Source: Paulinella micropora
Lineage: Eukaryota; Cercozoa; Imbricatea; Euglyphida
Assembly: GCA_009731375.1 (NCBI GenBank)
Contig: BJOX01000062.1
Coordinates: 216,013 to 280,012, forward strand
Reading direction: 5' to 3'
DNA length: 64,000 nucleotides
The notes beneath the pieces were generated by a model. It was given only the letters and a program-made list of their open reading frames with translations, was not told the origin of the DNA and made no database searches. Shown in pieces: positions 55,637-64,000 of this stretch. The position numbers were made by a program, and so were the translations under genes. Position 1 is the first letter of the stretch, and each line of letters opens with the position of its first letter.

Positions 55637-55682
55637 ATAGGGTAGTTGCGCTCACTTTAGTAGCTTTCTCGCGCCTGCCCAT

Positions 55683-56357
55683 CTAGATATGCTTCTGCGA
55701 GACTTCCACCAACGCTTGCTTGTTATGGTCGTTCCTTACCGCATACCGCGGTCGCACTCCCGCACTCTCAATCATGTCATTAAACACTTGAGATCGTTGG
55801 TAAGCGCCGTCTCCGCGTATTTGCTTCACCCGGTCGCCCGTCTGGGTACGGCTCATCCGGAACACTTTGCTGGCTACCAGAGACTGGCGCTACATCTCTG
55901 TGTTCAACAGCAGCTCCAAGTTGGTGTACACCACGGTATCCTCCACCATTGCCATTAAGCATCGCTCCCCGTTGAGTAGCGGTCTTGCCAGTGGTGCGAA
56001 GGTATCCACCGACCAACCTTCACCCTTCTCCCTCATCCAAGTCCCATGCGCGTTCGCGCGATGAGGAGGCTTTTGGGCTCCGCCCGCCGGGCACTCCGGA
56101 CACTTACTGAAATCTTTGTTGACGTTCACCAACTTAAGGTCATGCGCCTTTGCGATTGCTTGCGACTTAGCGGCAGCGGGATCATGAAATATCCGGTGAA
56201 GTAGCCCCATGTCCCACTCCTTCTTTCGTGCCTTATTGATAGACCAGAAGGCCGCTTGCAGCTCTTTCGTCGATCCCGATTGAAAACGTATTACGGAATC
56301 TTCCATGTCGAAGTACAGGAGGGCATCCTTCTCCTCCTCCTTTACGTCCGGAACCAC
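55683..56357 (-). pseudogene. Copia GAG-pre-integrase and integrase core, frameshifted
   Basis: 56357-55890 contains WDMGLLHRIFHD and CPECPAGGAQ, the HHCC zinc finger of the pre-integrase, then WSVDTFAP with the first catalytic Asp. 55865-55683 contains QIRGDGAYQRSQVFND (second Asp) and NDHNKQALVEVSQKHI (Glu region). Two frame changes around 55890 and 55680 break the core. Confidence 0.8.
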
Positions 56358-57108
56358 GCCCTAGTGACATAGGGCGAATCCTTTCTTAGCACCAGCGTAT
56401 ATCCATCTAGCATCATCTTTGGTCCGGACACCAATAGCTCGGTCAGATGCTCCCCCACCCAAACTTCCTTGAGAGGTAGGCTCCCATCCCGGCCATCACC
56501 CCTGAGGGTGGGTAGCTTGTAGTCTCCTTGAGCTTCCATCCTGGTGGTACCTCCCACAGCGCTGAAATCTTTCACCTCGCGCTTGACTCCGTTCATGAAC
56601 TCCTTGTAGCTGGGTGCCATGTCCGACACCGCCCCCGAGTCCAACATGGGGTCCGGTACTTTACGTGGTCTCGTCGTTTTCCGGCGATCTCTTTCCATCA
56701 ACGCGCGGTTCAGCATCATTCGGATCACTTCCATTTCTTTCTCCTGAACTAGCTCGGGCTCCCCCTGGACCCCCCCAGCATAGACCACCACATGATTGGG
56801 CATGTCACCTTTCCCTAGCGGTCGTAACCAGTACGGCTTGGGATGCTTCTTCCAAGCTCCAGCGATCCTCCATGGCTTAGGGTCCCAGTGCGCGGGGAAC
56901 CTTGGTTTATTGTAGGGAAAAGGCCAACCAGTAGACCAGCGGTACAGCAGTCCCACATACTCCTGCCACCGCTCCTCGAAGTCCTGTAGGTCTCGTCGGC
57001 CACGCCACCCGCTTTTGATTCACCTCGTTTTGCTGTTCCATTATCACCTCCAAGCGCCGGATCCTTTCTTTTTCGCCCACCCGGCCCCTGCTCCGGTTCC
57101 ACTTCCAC
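56342..57108 (-). pseudogene. Copia aspartic protease region
   Basis: Contains PDPMLDSGAVSDMAPSYKEF, the copia-type LDSGA(T)S active site, followed by KEVWVGEHLTELLVSGPKM matching the VLYVP.L..NLLSV strand. Upstream sequence (57108-56956) is in an overlapping frame. The protease would cut the polyprotein; the catalytic Asp-Ser-Gly is intact even though the surrounding ORF is broken. Confidence 0.78.
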
Positions 57109-57115
57109 TTGTGGC

Positions 57116-59287
57116 TTACCGGGGCTCGGAGCTCCCCCTGGAGTGGGTTGACCCGGGATCAGGGGTAAGTACCCCCTCTTTGCGTTCCTCTCTTCGCCAT
57201 AGCCGCTTTTCTGCCACCTTGGTGATTAGTTGTTGCACGTCGTCGATCTGGTCCAATCCCATGGCTCGTGCGTCCTCGCTGTAGAGCTCAGCCATCACCG
57301 TTGCCAGTTTCTGGAGGTGTCGAAGCAGGTTGGTGCGCATTTCCTCATCCTTCGCGTGGTCCTGACGCTTGGGTTTAGTGGGCGTCAGTTTACTCTTAAC
57401 CTGAGCTAGCGCCCTTTCCATCTCGGCTTGGGTCACCAATGACACCGTGTCGTCCCCCCTCCCGGGATCCTTGGAGTCCTCCGACTCCTCGTGCACTTCT
57501 GTGGAATCCTCCGGGAAGCTGCGATAGAGCTCAGCCATGTGCTCCCGCCACGGGGTGCTCCCATTTTCCAGATACACTAAAGGGTCGACTACTTCCTCCG
57601 GAGTAGCCAGTATTTCCGGCTTAACCCTTCCCGGATCCAGTGTTGTAGGTCCTTGTCCGCTTGTCCCTCCGTCGGTGCCTCTGTGGTCTCTGTGGCTTTT
57701 CCTTCCACCTTTGGGAGTCAGCAGGGGCATCGCTTCCTCCGTAAACGGTGACGGGGCCATCTTTCCTTTTGCGACTATCGGCGTCACGGGACCTTGATCT
57801 CGCACCAACCCCACTCGCTTTAGGTCTGAGTCATACCTTCCGGCATGAACCGGGTCCTTCATGGCCCGATACTGTATCACCGCCGCCTTCACCGTGCGAT
57901 AAGGCATCCGTTCGCGGTACACCTTCCGGTTTCTCGGAGCTCCCGGCTCTTCCCACTTCACTTTGTCCCGGTTGATGCTCCAGTTGTAGAGCAACCCGGT
58001 GTGCTCCTCTCGCAGGATAGTGAATATAATTGGCACCAATGATCGGTCCCAATTCACCCCCCGCTTCTGAGCTTCTTGTGACTTAGATGCTCCGCCATCT
58101 TGTCGGGCTTGGCCCGCCCAACCAGGAGTCAGAGGCCACGTTCCTCCATCTCGACTACCAGCCGATACGCCGGCATCAGTGCCCACTCACGCGCCTTAGC
58201 CCTTATGCTCTCATCCACGTAGTAGCGCTCTCTCTTGTCTTGATGGTTGGCGCAAAACATCATGTCCCCGATGAGTAGCCCGGCGGCGTCAGCCCTTACC
58301 TGTTGGCACTCCGACTCCACCGCCTCCTTCCGGGTCCTCATGCACCGGTCTCTGCCAAACGTCGAACCGTAGCACCTCCCCTCCAGGCGCGCTTCCACCA
58401 CTCCCACTGGCTCGTCATCTTCATGACGCAGGTGTTCGGGCGGTATCTCGTAGGTCTCGGGACAATACTTCAGAGGTTCAGGCAACGAATAAATTGAGTC
58501 CGGCGTTTGTGGGGTAGCCACTTTTTTCTTCTCCCCGGTGGTCGCCTTACTTTCCGCCCTCTTTACCATCATCGCCGTAGGTGATTTTCGCCCGTACTTG
58601 AGTCTTCGAAACTCAAGATAATTAATTCGTCATTCCATATATTGGTCCACTAGTCCCGGTCCTGTGTGTATGTCCCTCATCCAAGAACGAGGTACAAATT
58701 CCGCCGGAGCCGTAGCCACACCGAAGGTCACCAGTCGCCCACGCCCCGACCCGTACTGTTGAAACTCATGCGTTACTGCTCCCCTTCTGTCTTGGTATCG
58801 CCGCACCACCGCCGGAGCCTCCACGTCACGTTCTTGATCGGAGTCGTAGGGGCCATCACTATCCCATTCGTAGATTTCATCATCCTCCCACGGTTCTTTG
58901 CCCTCCAACCAACTCCTTCTGTCTCTTTTCTTCTTCTCCTCGGGCTCGCTTCGAGTCTGACCCGACGGGGGCCCTGGGATCGCCTTCACCCCCGTCAGTC
59001 ATACCATCGCTCGCCCGCACTGGTATGTAATCATAGCCAGCGTTGAGAAGAGCCTCCGCAGCCTCAGCCAAACGAGAGTAGTAAGTAGTATCCTCTGCAG
59101 AGCCGCCCGCATGAAGCGCGGCAGTTCCGCTCAGACCACTTCCCTCCGGGGTCGTTCCCAGCTCTTCGCCAGCCTCTCGCGCCTCCACATCCGTCGCAGG
59201 CGCTTGGTCGTCCACCCTAGGAGCAGTCAGTGCATTGACAAAGCTGTTGATCTCCTCATAGTTGCTCACTTCAGAGAACACGCCCAA
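57116..59287 (-). pseudogene. Extended Gag-Pol linker of the copia element, unassigned
   Basis: Four overlapping reverse-strand frames (59287-58880, 58989-58630, 58572-58129, 58186-57116) rich in charged residues, with no recognised domain. Features include an acidic WEDDEIYEWDSDGPYDSDQE, a Cys-containing CYGSTFGRDRCMRTRKEA and a helical region near 57300. About 2.2 kb between Gag and PR is long for copia; it may be an extra ORF or an extended Gag. Frame changes and a TGA/TAG at each junction show decay. Confidence 0.55.
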
Positions 59288-59385
59288 CTCTCCTTGGTGG
59301 TACCAGCTAGCTCACTGCTTTCAGGTTGAGGCGCCTTACTCTCACACCTTTCAGGTGTGGGCACTCCCTCACCCCTACTCACAGT

Positions 59386-60477
59386 TTAGCTACCACCCCC
59401 TTTCACCATGTAGGCCCGCGCTGCTAGTAGACTGAAGGCCCGATTGAGCTCCCCATCTTCTTCCTCTTCAGAGCTTTCACTTGTGTCAGCTCCCGGGGAC
59501 TTCTTTTTGACCATGTCGGCCTTAGCCTTTACTCCAGGCTGCTCTCCTTTCCCATCGGGGCCATGGGTACACTTTGGCAAAGCGTGATCACCTCCACACC
59601 GGAGACAGGGCTTCTTACAGTTGGAGGCATAGTGCCCCTTGCCCTTGCAGTTAAAGCACTTCTTCTCCTTCTTACTCTTATCTTTTTTGCACTTTTGGTT
59701 GCGCTTGCCACCACCGTGCTCCTCTTCCCGTCGTGTACCCTTTCCACCATTCTTTTCCTTCCCCGAGTGCGAGAACTTGCACTTGCTCCCATATTTGCAG
59801 TCTCCTTCCTGTATAAAGAGAAAACAAATCCCCTTCAGCTTATCGTTGAGATGCATGTATTGGCACTCTCCTCCTTTCTTACACCTTCCCTTCTGGAAGT
59901 ACAGGCATGGGGTAGTGAATGATCTTTTCTTTTCAACCTTTGCAGCGTTTGCCTTTGCCTTCTGCAAAAAGAGAGAGAAAGAAAGGCCAGCAAGATCAAT
60001 GTCCGTTGCCTTCCTTTTCAGCTCTTGCCACCACTGATGCACGACCCATGCTTTCTTCCAGTCGGTCTGCACCTCCTTGTCCTTCATTTCCGGACCCATT
60101 GTCGCATCGCGAATAATTTGCTCAAAGCTTAAATCAGAGGGGTGATGACCCTTCTTGGCCAACTGATCCCTTACTGATTCAAATTCAGCAATCTGCCCTT
60201 CGTATTGCGTAGACGAGTTAAACTCCCATCTAGCCATCCTCCTCTGCTTCTCCAGCAGATCACTGGGATTGCCTTTCCCATACCTGTCCTTAAGCCTTTT
60301 CCACATAGCATCAGGTTGTTGCCCAAATTCCGGTGTTCCATCTCTGACTAGGTCTGTGACCAATCGCTTTGCCTCTCCCTTGAGATGCGTATAGACGATA
60401 GTGAATAACTCCACCCTCTTCTCCCTCACTGCTACTAATAGACTGTCGTTAAGGTCCTTCCTAGCTGACTCTAGCAT
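59386..60477 (-). CDS. gag: Copia Gag with two CCCH fingers and two CCHC knuckles
   Basis: 363 codons. The N-terminal 170 residues match a UBN2-like copia Gag region (RLVTDLVRDGTPEFGQQPDA...). Residues 190-240 hold two CCCH fingers (C-x7-C-x5-C-x3-H and C-x8-C-x5-C-x3-H), then a basic Lys/Gly stretch, a standard knuckle CFNCKGKGHYASNC near 272 and a shorter one CLRCGGDHALPKC (C-x2-C-x3-H-x4-C) near 290, and an acidic Ser/Glu tail. These bind element RNA. The start is not fixed: no ATG lies at the frame opening, so the true N-terminus may be upstream or lost. A homologue with the same four-finger layout is at 62505-63993. Confidence 0.85.
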   Translation of the reverse strand: MLESARKDLNDSLLVAVREKRVELFTIVYTHLKGEAKRLVTDLVRDGTPEFGQQPDAMWKRLKDRYGKGNPSDLLEKQRRMARWEFNSSTQYEGQIAEFESVRDQLAKKGHHPSDLSFEQIIRDATMGPEMKDKEVQTDWKKAWVVHQWWQELKRKATDIDLAGLSFSLFLQKAKANAAKVEKKRSFTTPCLYFQKGRCKKGGECQYMHLNDKLKGICFLFIQEGDCKYGSKCKFSHSGKEKNGGKGTRREEEHGGGKRNQKCKKDKSKKEKKCFNCKGKGHYASNCKKPCLRCGGDHALPKCTHGPDGKGEQPGVKAKADMVKKKSPGADTSESSEEEEDGELNRAFSLLAARAYMVKGGGS

Positions 60478-61057
60478 TAGAGCACGTCCCAGTCCTCCCT
60501 ACCGCTGTAGAAAGGTATGTTGTTTTCATTTCCATTTTTCAGTTTTTCAGACATCTGAAGTTACTTTTCCACTCCAGAAAGGTTGCTGTTCCCTGTCTGT
60601 TGTGTGTTCCTGACTGGCTGACACCTGTCCTGCAAATCCCCCTTTAAGAGTACGTTGCAATTGTCTTCCTTGCAGCAAACTGCTGTTGGCCTTTTCTTGT
60701 TGCTTTCCTCTAGCAGGTAGCTAGCCTGCACCCACCAACACTCCTGCGCGCCACAAGCACCCCTGAACTGGTTTCTGGGCTTGCCTGATAATGAGGTTTT
60801 GTGGTCCAAATCCCTAAACCGTTCCTGTAGATGTCCTTCTGACCCGAAGGCTCACTCTTGTCTGCTGTCGGTAGCCCAGCCTCTGCAGAGCTCTACCCCC
60901 TGTCCAACCACAACGATTCACGCAGTGCCACTGAAGCACTGTTGGAAGGACTTCCCTTCTGCTGTGTCACTCTTGGGTGCGACACAGACAGTGGATGCCT
61001 TTCCTCTTGATCACTCTAGGTGATTTGTTGTGCTTCAACACGTACAAGGCTCCTAAC
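60478..61057 (-). other. Leader of the copia element
   Basis: 580 bases between gag and the 5' LTR, no long frame. A clear tRNA primer-binding site was not found next to the LTR. Confidence 0.55.
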
Positions 61058-61398
61058 CCTTAAGAAGTTGAACAGAATAGAAGGTATTAGAAGCCGGTTT
61101 AACGTCTCCCATGCGTCTCCGGTTGACTATCTAACCAGCTTCACCGTGACGGCGGCGTCCTTTAATAGGTTATTCAATCAATACAGACCGCCAAACAAAC
61201 GAAACAGTTGATGCAGGTCACTAAGTCATAAAATAAAAGGTATCCATACAGGGCATATTGGCATTGGTGCCACCAATGCCACCCACACCAGTAAATATCC
61301 CCTTTTTCCCATACTACTATAAACTATATATATATATATATATATTAACTAACGTATATACCGGTTGTATTAATCTCATCACCTAATTTACTTCCCAA
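61058..61398 (-). repeat. 5' LTR of the copia element
   Basis: About 341 bp, uninterrupted, matching the two parts of the left LTR. Contains a TA microsatellite and CATACTACTATAAACTATATA. LTR ends are not canonical TG...CA by eye, so the exact edges are uncertain by several bases. Confidence 0.85.
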
Positions 61399-61400
61399 GG

Positions 61401-61826
61401 CGCCGATAGCGTTTATTCTTTTCCTTATGATATGTTCCTGTTATTATTATTTTTTCAACATTTACATATGTACACTCTCTCTGTCTCTCATTCACTTTCA
61501 AGTTGATCATGACTGTTGCTGCTGCTGCTGTAGAAAAATTTATCAATATATGTTTTTTGTTTAAATTTCAAATATCGATAATAAGAAATTAATCATTACA
61601 ACAAATAAACGATTTGATATGATTTAATTGATTGCTTTAGCTAATATATACATATAAGTCACAATTTCCACATTTACATCGAATTTTTATTTATTTTTCA
61701 ACTAATATTGAACTCAATTAAATGAAAACTTTAAATATATTATCTGTACATGTGTTCTCACACTCTCTCTCTCTTTCTTCTTTCTCTCTCTCTCCCCCCC
61801 CCCCCCCCCCCCCCTTNNNNNNNNNN
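61401..61826. other. AT-rich sequence, CT and poly-C tract, 10-N gap
   Basis: AT-rich sequence with a short (TGC)n at 61515-61530, CT repeats from 61763, about 21 C and ten N at 61817-61826. No gene. Confidence 0.8.
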
Positions 61827-61831
61827 GATCT

Positions 61832-61872
61832 GTAGCGTGAAAATGCGGCGTCACCTCCTAAGATGCCTTCTG
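61832..61872 (+). repeat. 40-bp dispersed repeat, copy 2
   Basis: Inverted relative to 7462-7502 with a single mismatch (GTGAAAATG against GTAAAAATG). Sequence on both sides differs. Confidence 0.7.
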
Positions 61873-62504
61873 ACCTTAAGGAATCTGGACCGGTTGTAGT
61901 GGTTCAGGATCGAACTAGGGCGTCCCCCAGTAAGGCATACCAGTTCAAATATTTACTATTTCAATGATACTGATTCACAGACACGATCCCGCCACAGAAA
62001 TCAAAAAAACAGTAACGTCCGTACTAAGTGGTAATGATATGACTGAAATAGGTAATACCTAAAAAGGTAGCCACCAGTACCAGAAATGCCACAATATGAC
62101 TAGTACTTAGCATTAATATTAAGGGCCGCTACGACTAATTACTCTCCCACTTCCTAAGCTTCCCCTAATTAGGAATGAAGGCCCGCAATAAACAAAATTA
62201 AAATGATTACTTTGACAGATAATACTATTATTGTCTCAAAACAGAGGATGACGATCCGCCACCTCCGACCTCGCGTCACGCCGCGGCTAAGTCACTAGAC
62301 TGTCACGCCAACTTCTTGATCTCCCCCGAACTTAACACTCGGTCACGATTGATAAGCCTATCTAATCACCCGATGCCCGCGCGTTGAGACGGCCCTCCCG
62401 GAGCCAACGAGCATGAATGCGGGCCGATCGCGCGGTCGTTGTTATCGCCCCCCGCCTTCCGGTTTGCTTCTTCTTTCCCCAGCCGCACGCCGACCCCCGC
62501 CTCT
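61873..62504. other. Unique sequence left of a gag-only copia fragment
   Basis: No open frame or pol homology was found. The part from 62230 to 62500 is GC-rich and directly follows the gag stop on the element strand; it may be element 3' sequence, but no LTR match was found in the window. Confidence 0.5.
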
Positions 62505-63993
62505 TTAATCGGGTTTTTCCCCTTTCGCCCATCCGAGCCCCTTGTTGACTTCCCCTCCTTTCTCCTTCTCCATCTCGTCCTCGTCCGAGTCCGATGGGTC
62601 CAATAGTTGTTCGCAGAACCGCTGTGCCGCCTTCATGTTAATGGCGAACTCCTCCTCCAACTCCTTCTTCACCGCCGTGCCAACGCCTTTTAGCATGTAG
62701 GCCTTCCCTGGCCTCTCCTCACTCTCACTCTCACTGTCTACTCCTCGCATCTTCTTCCGGGCACTCAGCCCATACTTCCTCTTGTTCAGCAAGCTCATCG
62801 CCTTACTTATGTCCTTCTTCTTTTTCTCCTTCTTCTTCACTCCTTCTTCTCCCTCCGAGTCACTAGAGCTTTCATCCTTATTCCCTCTTTCTTTCGCTTT
62901 CTTCCTCCCCTCTCCTTCTATCACCTTACAATTGGTCATAGGATGATCTCCCCCGCACTTCGCACACTCTTTTGTACACTCAGCAGCAACATGCCCTTTC
63001 TCTCGACAGTTAAAGCAAGTCTTCGTCTCCTCTTTCTTCTTTCTTCTCTTCCCTTCTTCTTCTGTGTGCTTGAACTTACACTTATCCCCATACTTGCACC
63101 CCCCTGTCCTCTCAAAGACAAAACATTCCCCATGCATGACTCCCTCTATGTGCTTAAAGTTGCATGCCTTCCCTTTCAAGCACCCTCTCGCACTCCGAAA
63201 GAACACAGACACCTTCTCAGTGCTTGCCTTAGCAGCATAAGCAATTGACCCTCCTTCTTTCTTCTTTCCTTCTCCCTTCCCTTCCCTCCTCTCCCTCTCC
63301 TTGGTCCTATCTATGTCAGTGTTCAAGGTCCACTTGTGTTGCTTCTTACTCACTGCCGCAAAAGGGTACTCAACAAGGTACTCCAATCTGTTCTCACGCT
63401 TTCAGAAGCATAACAAGGGTCTTTCAAAGCTCTCGTTACGATCGTTTCAAATGTGAGGTCATTGGTTCCATGCCCCTTCATCTCTAACTCCTCCACTAAG
63501 CTCGCCAACTCATCAAACTGAGGTGCATAGTCCTCATTCTCCCTCAGCTTCCATTTATGCAACGCAGTCACTCCATCCTGCACATCCTCTGCACTCACCT
63601 CCCCAAACCTCTGCACCAATCTATCCCATATCTCATTCACATTTTGCCCAAAGTCAGGCGAATCATCCCTCACCAAGTCACTCACACTTCTCCTCGCCTT
63701 ACCCGTCAATCTCCCATACACAAACAAAAACGCTCTCTTCCTTTGCTTCGTCACCTCTGCCTTCACACTCCTTTCATATCTATGAGCCATCTTATTGTTC
63801 TCCTCCCTCTCTAACTTCTCTTTCTCAGTGATAGCTATCTCTTGGGCTGCCTTTTCTTCAGTCTCAACTGATTCTTGTGCTGAGGGTGAAGCCAACATAC
63901 TACCCCTCACCTCACTTTCCTCAGTCTTTCCACAGCCTCTTTCAGCCTCACGCTCGTCCTCTTATCAGCAATGCTGGGTGTGCTGTGCTTCAT
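62505..63993 (-). pseudogene. Second copia-like Gag, frameshifted, without pol
   Basis: An ATG at 63993 opens MKHSTPSIADKRTSVRL and meets a TGA after 28 codons. The sense continues one frame over (63910-63350) with SVSDLVRDDSPDFGQ, homologous to LVTDLVRDGTPEFGQ of the copia Gag at 59386-60477. After another shift near 63365 it runs to 62505 with a finger CFVFERTGGCKYGDKCKFKH, a degenerate first finger (first Cys missing), a knuckle CFNCREKGHVAAEC and a short knuckle CAKCGGDHPMTNC, then an acidic/basic tail ending KGEKPD. The next 600 bases carry no protease or polymerase, so this is either a gag-only non-autonomous element or a truncated copy. The right end runs close to the window edge. Confidence 0.78.
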
Positions 63994-64000
63994 GGTTAAT

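Larger units (their letters stand above)
50408..61398 (-). mobile_element. Ty1/copia LTR retrotransposon, decayed, with nested insertion
   Basis: Reverse-strand order Gag, PR, integrase, RT, RNase H identifies Ty1/copia. LTRs are about 340-350 bp (61058-61398 and 50408-50710 plus 53050-53096, the latter interrupted by a 2.3-kb insertion). A polypurine tract lies next to the 3' LTR. Gag is open; the pol region has at least six frame changes, so the copy is inactive. Confidence 0.87.

Overview
This is a window from a large, repeat-rich eukaryotic genome. The evidence is GT/AG-type introns filled with simple repeats, abundant di-, tri- and tetranucleotide microsatellites, and several unrelated retrotransposon lineages (Ty3/gypsy, Ty1/copia, a LINE-type non-LTR element and a small RT relic), some nested in one another. 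No bacterial-type operon, rRNA or tRNA gene was seen. The mix of CCCH-finger Gag proteins and an RLE/RNase H/protease LINE suggests a protist or alga rather than an animal or vascular plant, but the species cannot be named from the sequence.

Layout. 1-7.2 kb: microsatellites with a few probable exons of a forward-strand host gene, one coding half of a ZZ/DC1-like zinc finger. 7.5-7.85 kb: frameshifted acidic terminal exon of a reverse-strand gene. 7,989-18,370: a young, apparently intact Ty3/gypsy element (reverse strand) with 247-bp LTRs that differ at two positions, a primer-binding site, and gag and pol in one frame separated by a single UGA. 18.5-21.9 kb: a lone LTR, a 1.6-kb non-coding terminal-inverted-repeat element, microsatellites, a 58-bp near-perfect palindrome and an array of small hairpin repeats. 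21,918-33,249: a second, dead gypsy relative whose gag/RT half is inverted inside the element between purine and pyrimidine triplet tracts; a second copy of the 1.6-kb element sits in its 3' region. 33.3-37.2 kb: dense microsatellites and assembly gaps.

37.2-48.4 kb holds the most unusual object: a reverse-strand non-LTR retrotransposon whose reading frames encode, in order, a decayed proline-rich/acidic ORF1, an 874-codon ORF with a ubiquitin-specific-protease-like (C19) domain, an ORF in which RNase H lies upstream of the reverse transcriptase, and a C-terminal zinc knuckle plus restriction-like endonuclease. The domain set recalls the Dualen/RandI elements of Chlamydomonas. The element is flanked by a directly repeated block of about 0.6 kb plus microsatellites.

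50.4-61.4 kb: a decayed Ty1/copia element (reverse strand) whose left LTR is split by a 2.3-kb RT-bearing insertion with a 6-bp target-site duplication. Its Gag carries two CCCH fingers and two CCHC knuckles. 62.5-64 kb: the gag of a second, related copia-like element with no pol alongside. Essentially all real coding capacity here is retrotransposon-derived; the host genes are fragmentary.
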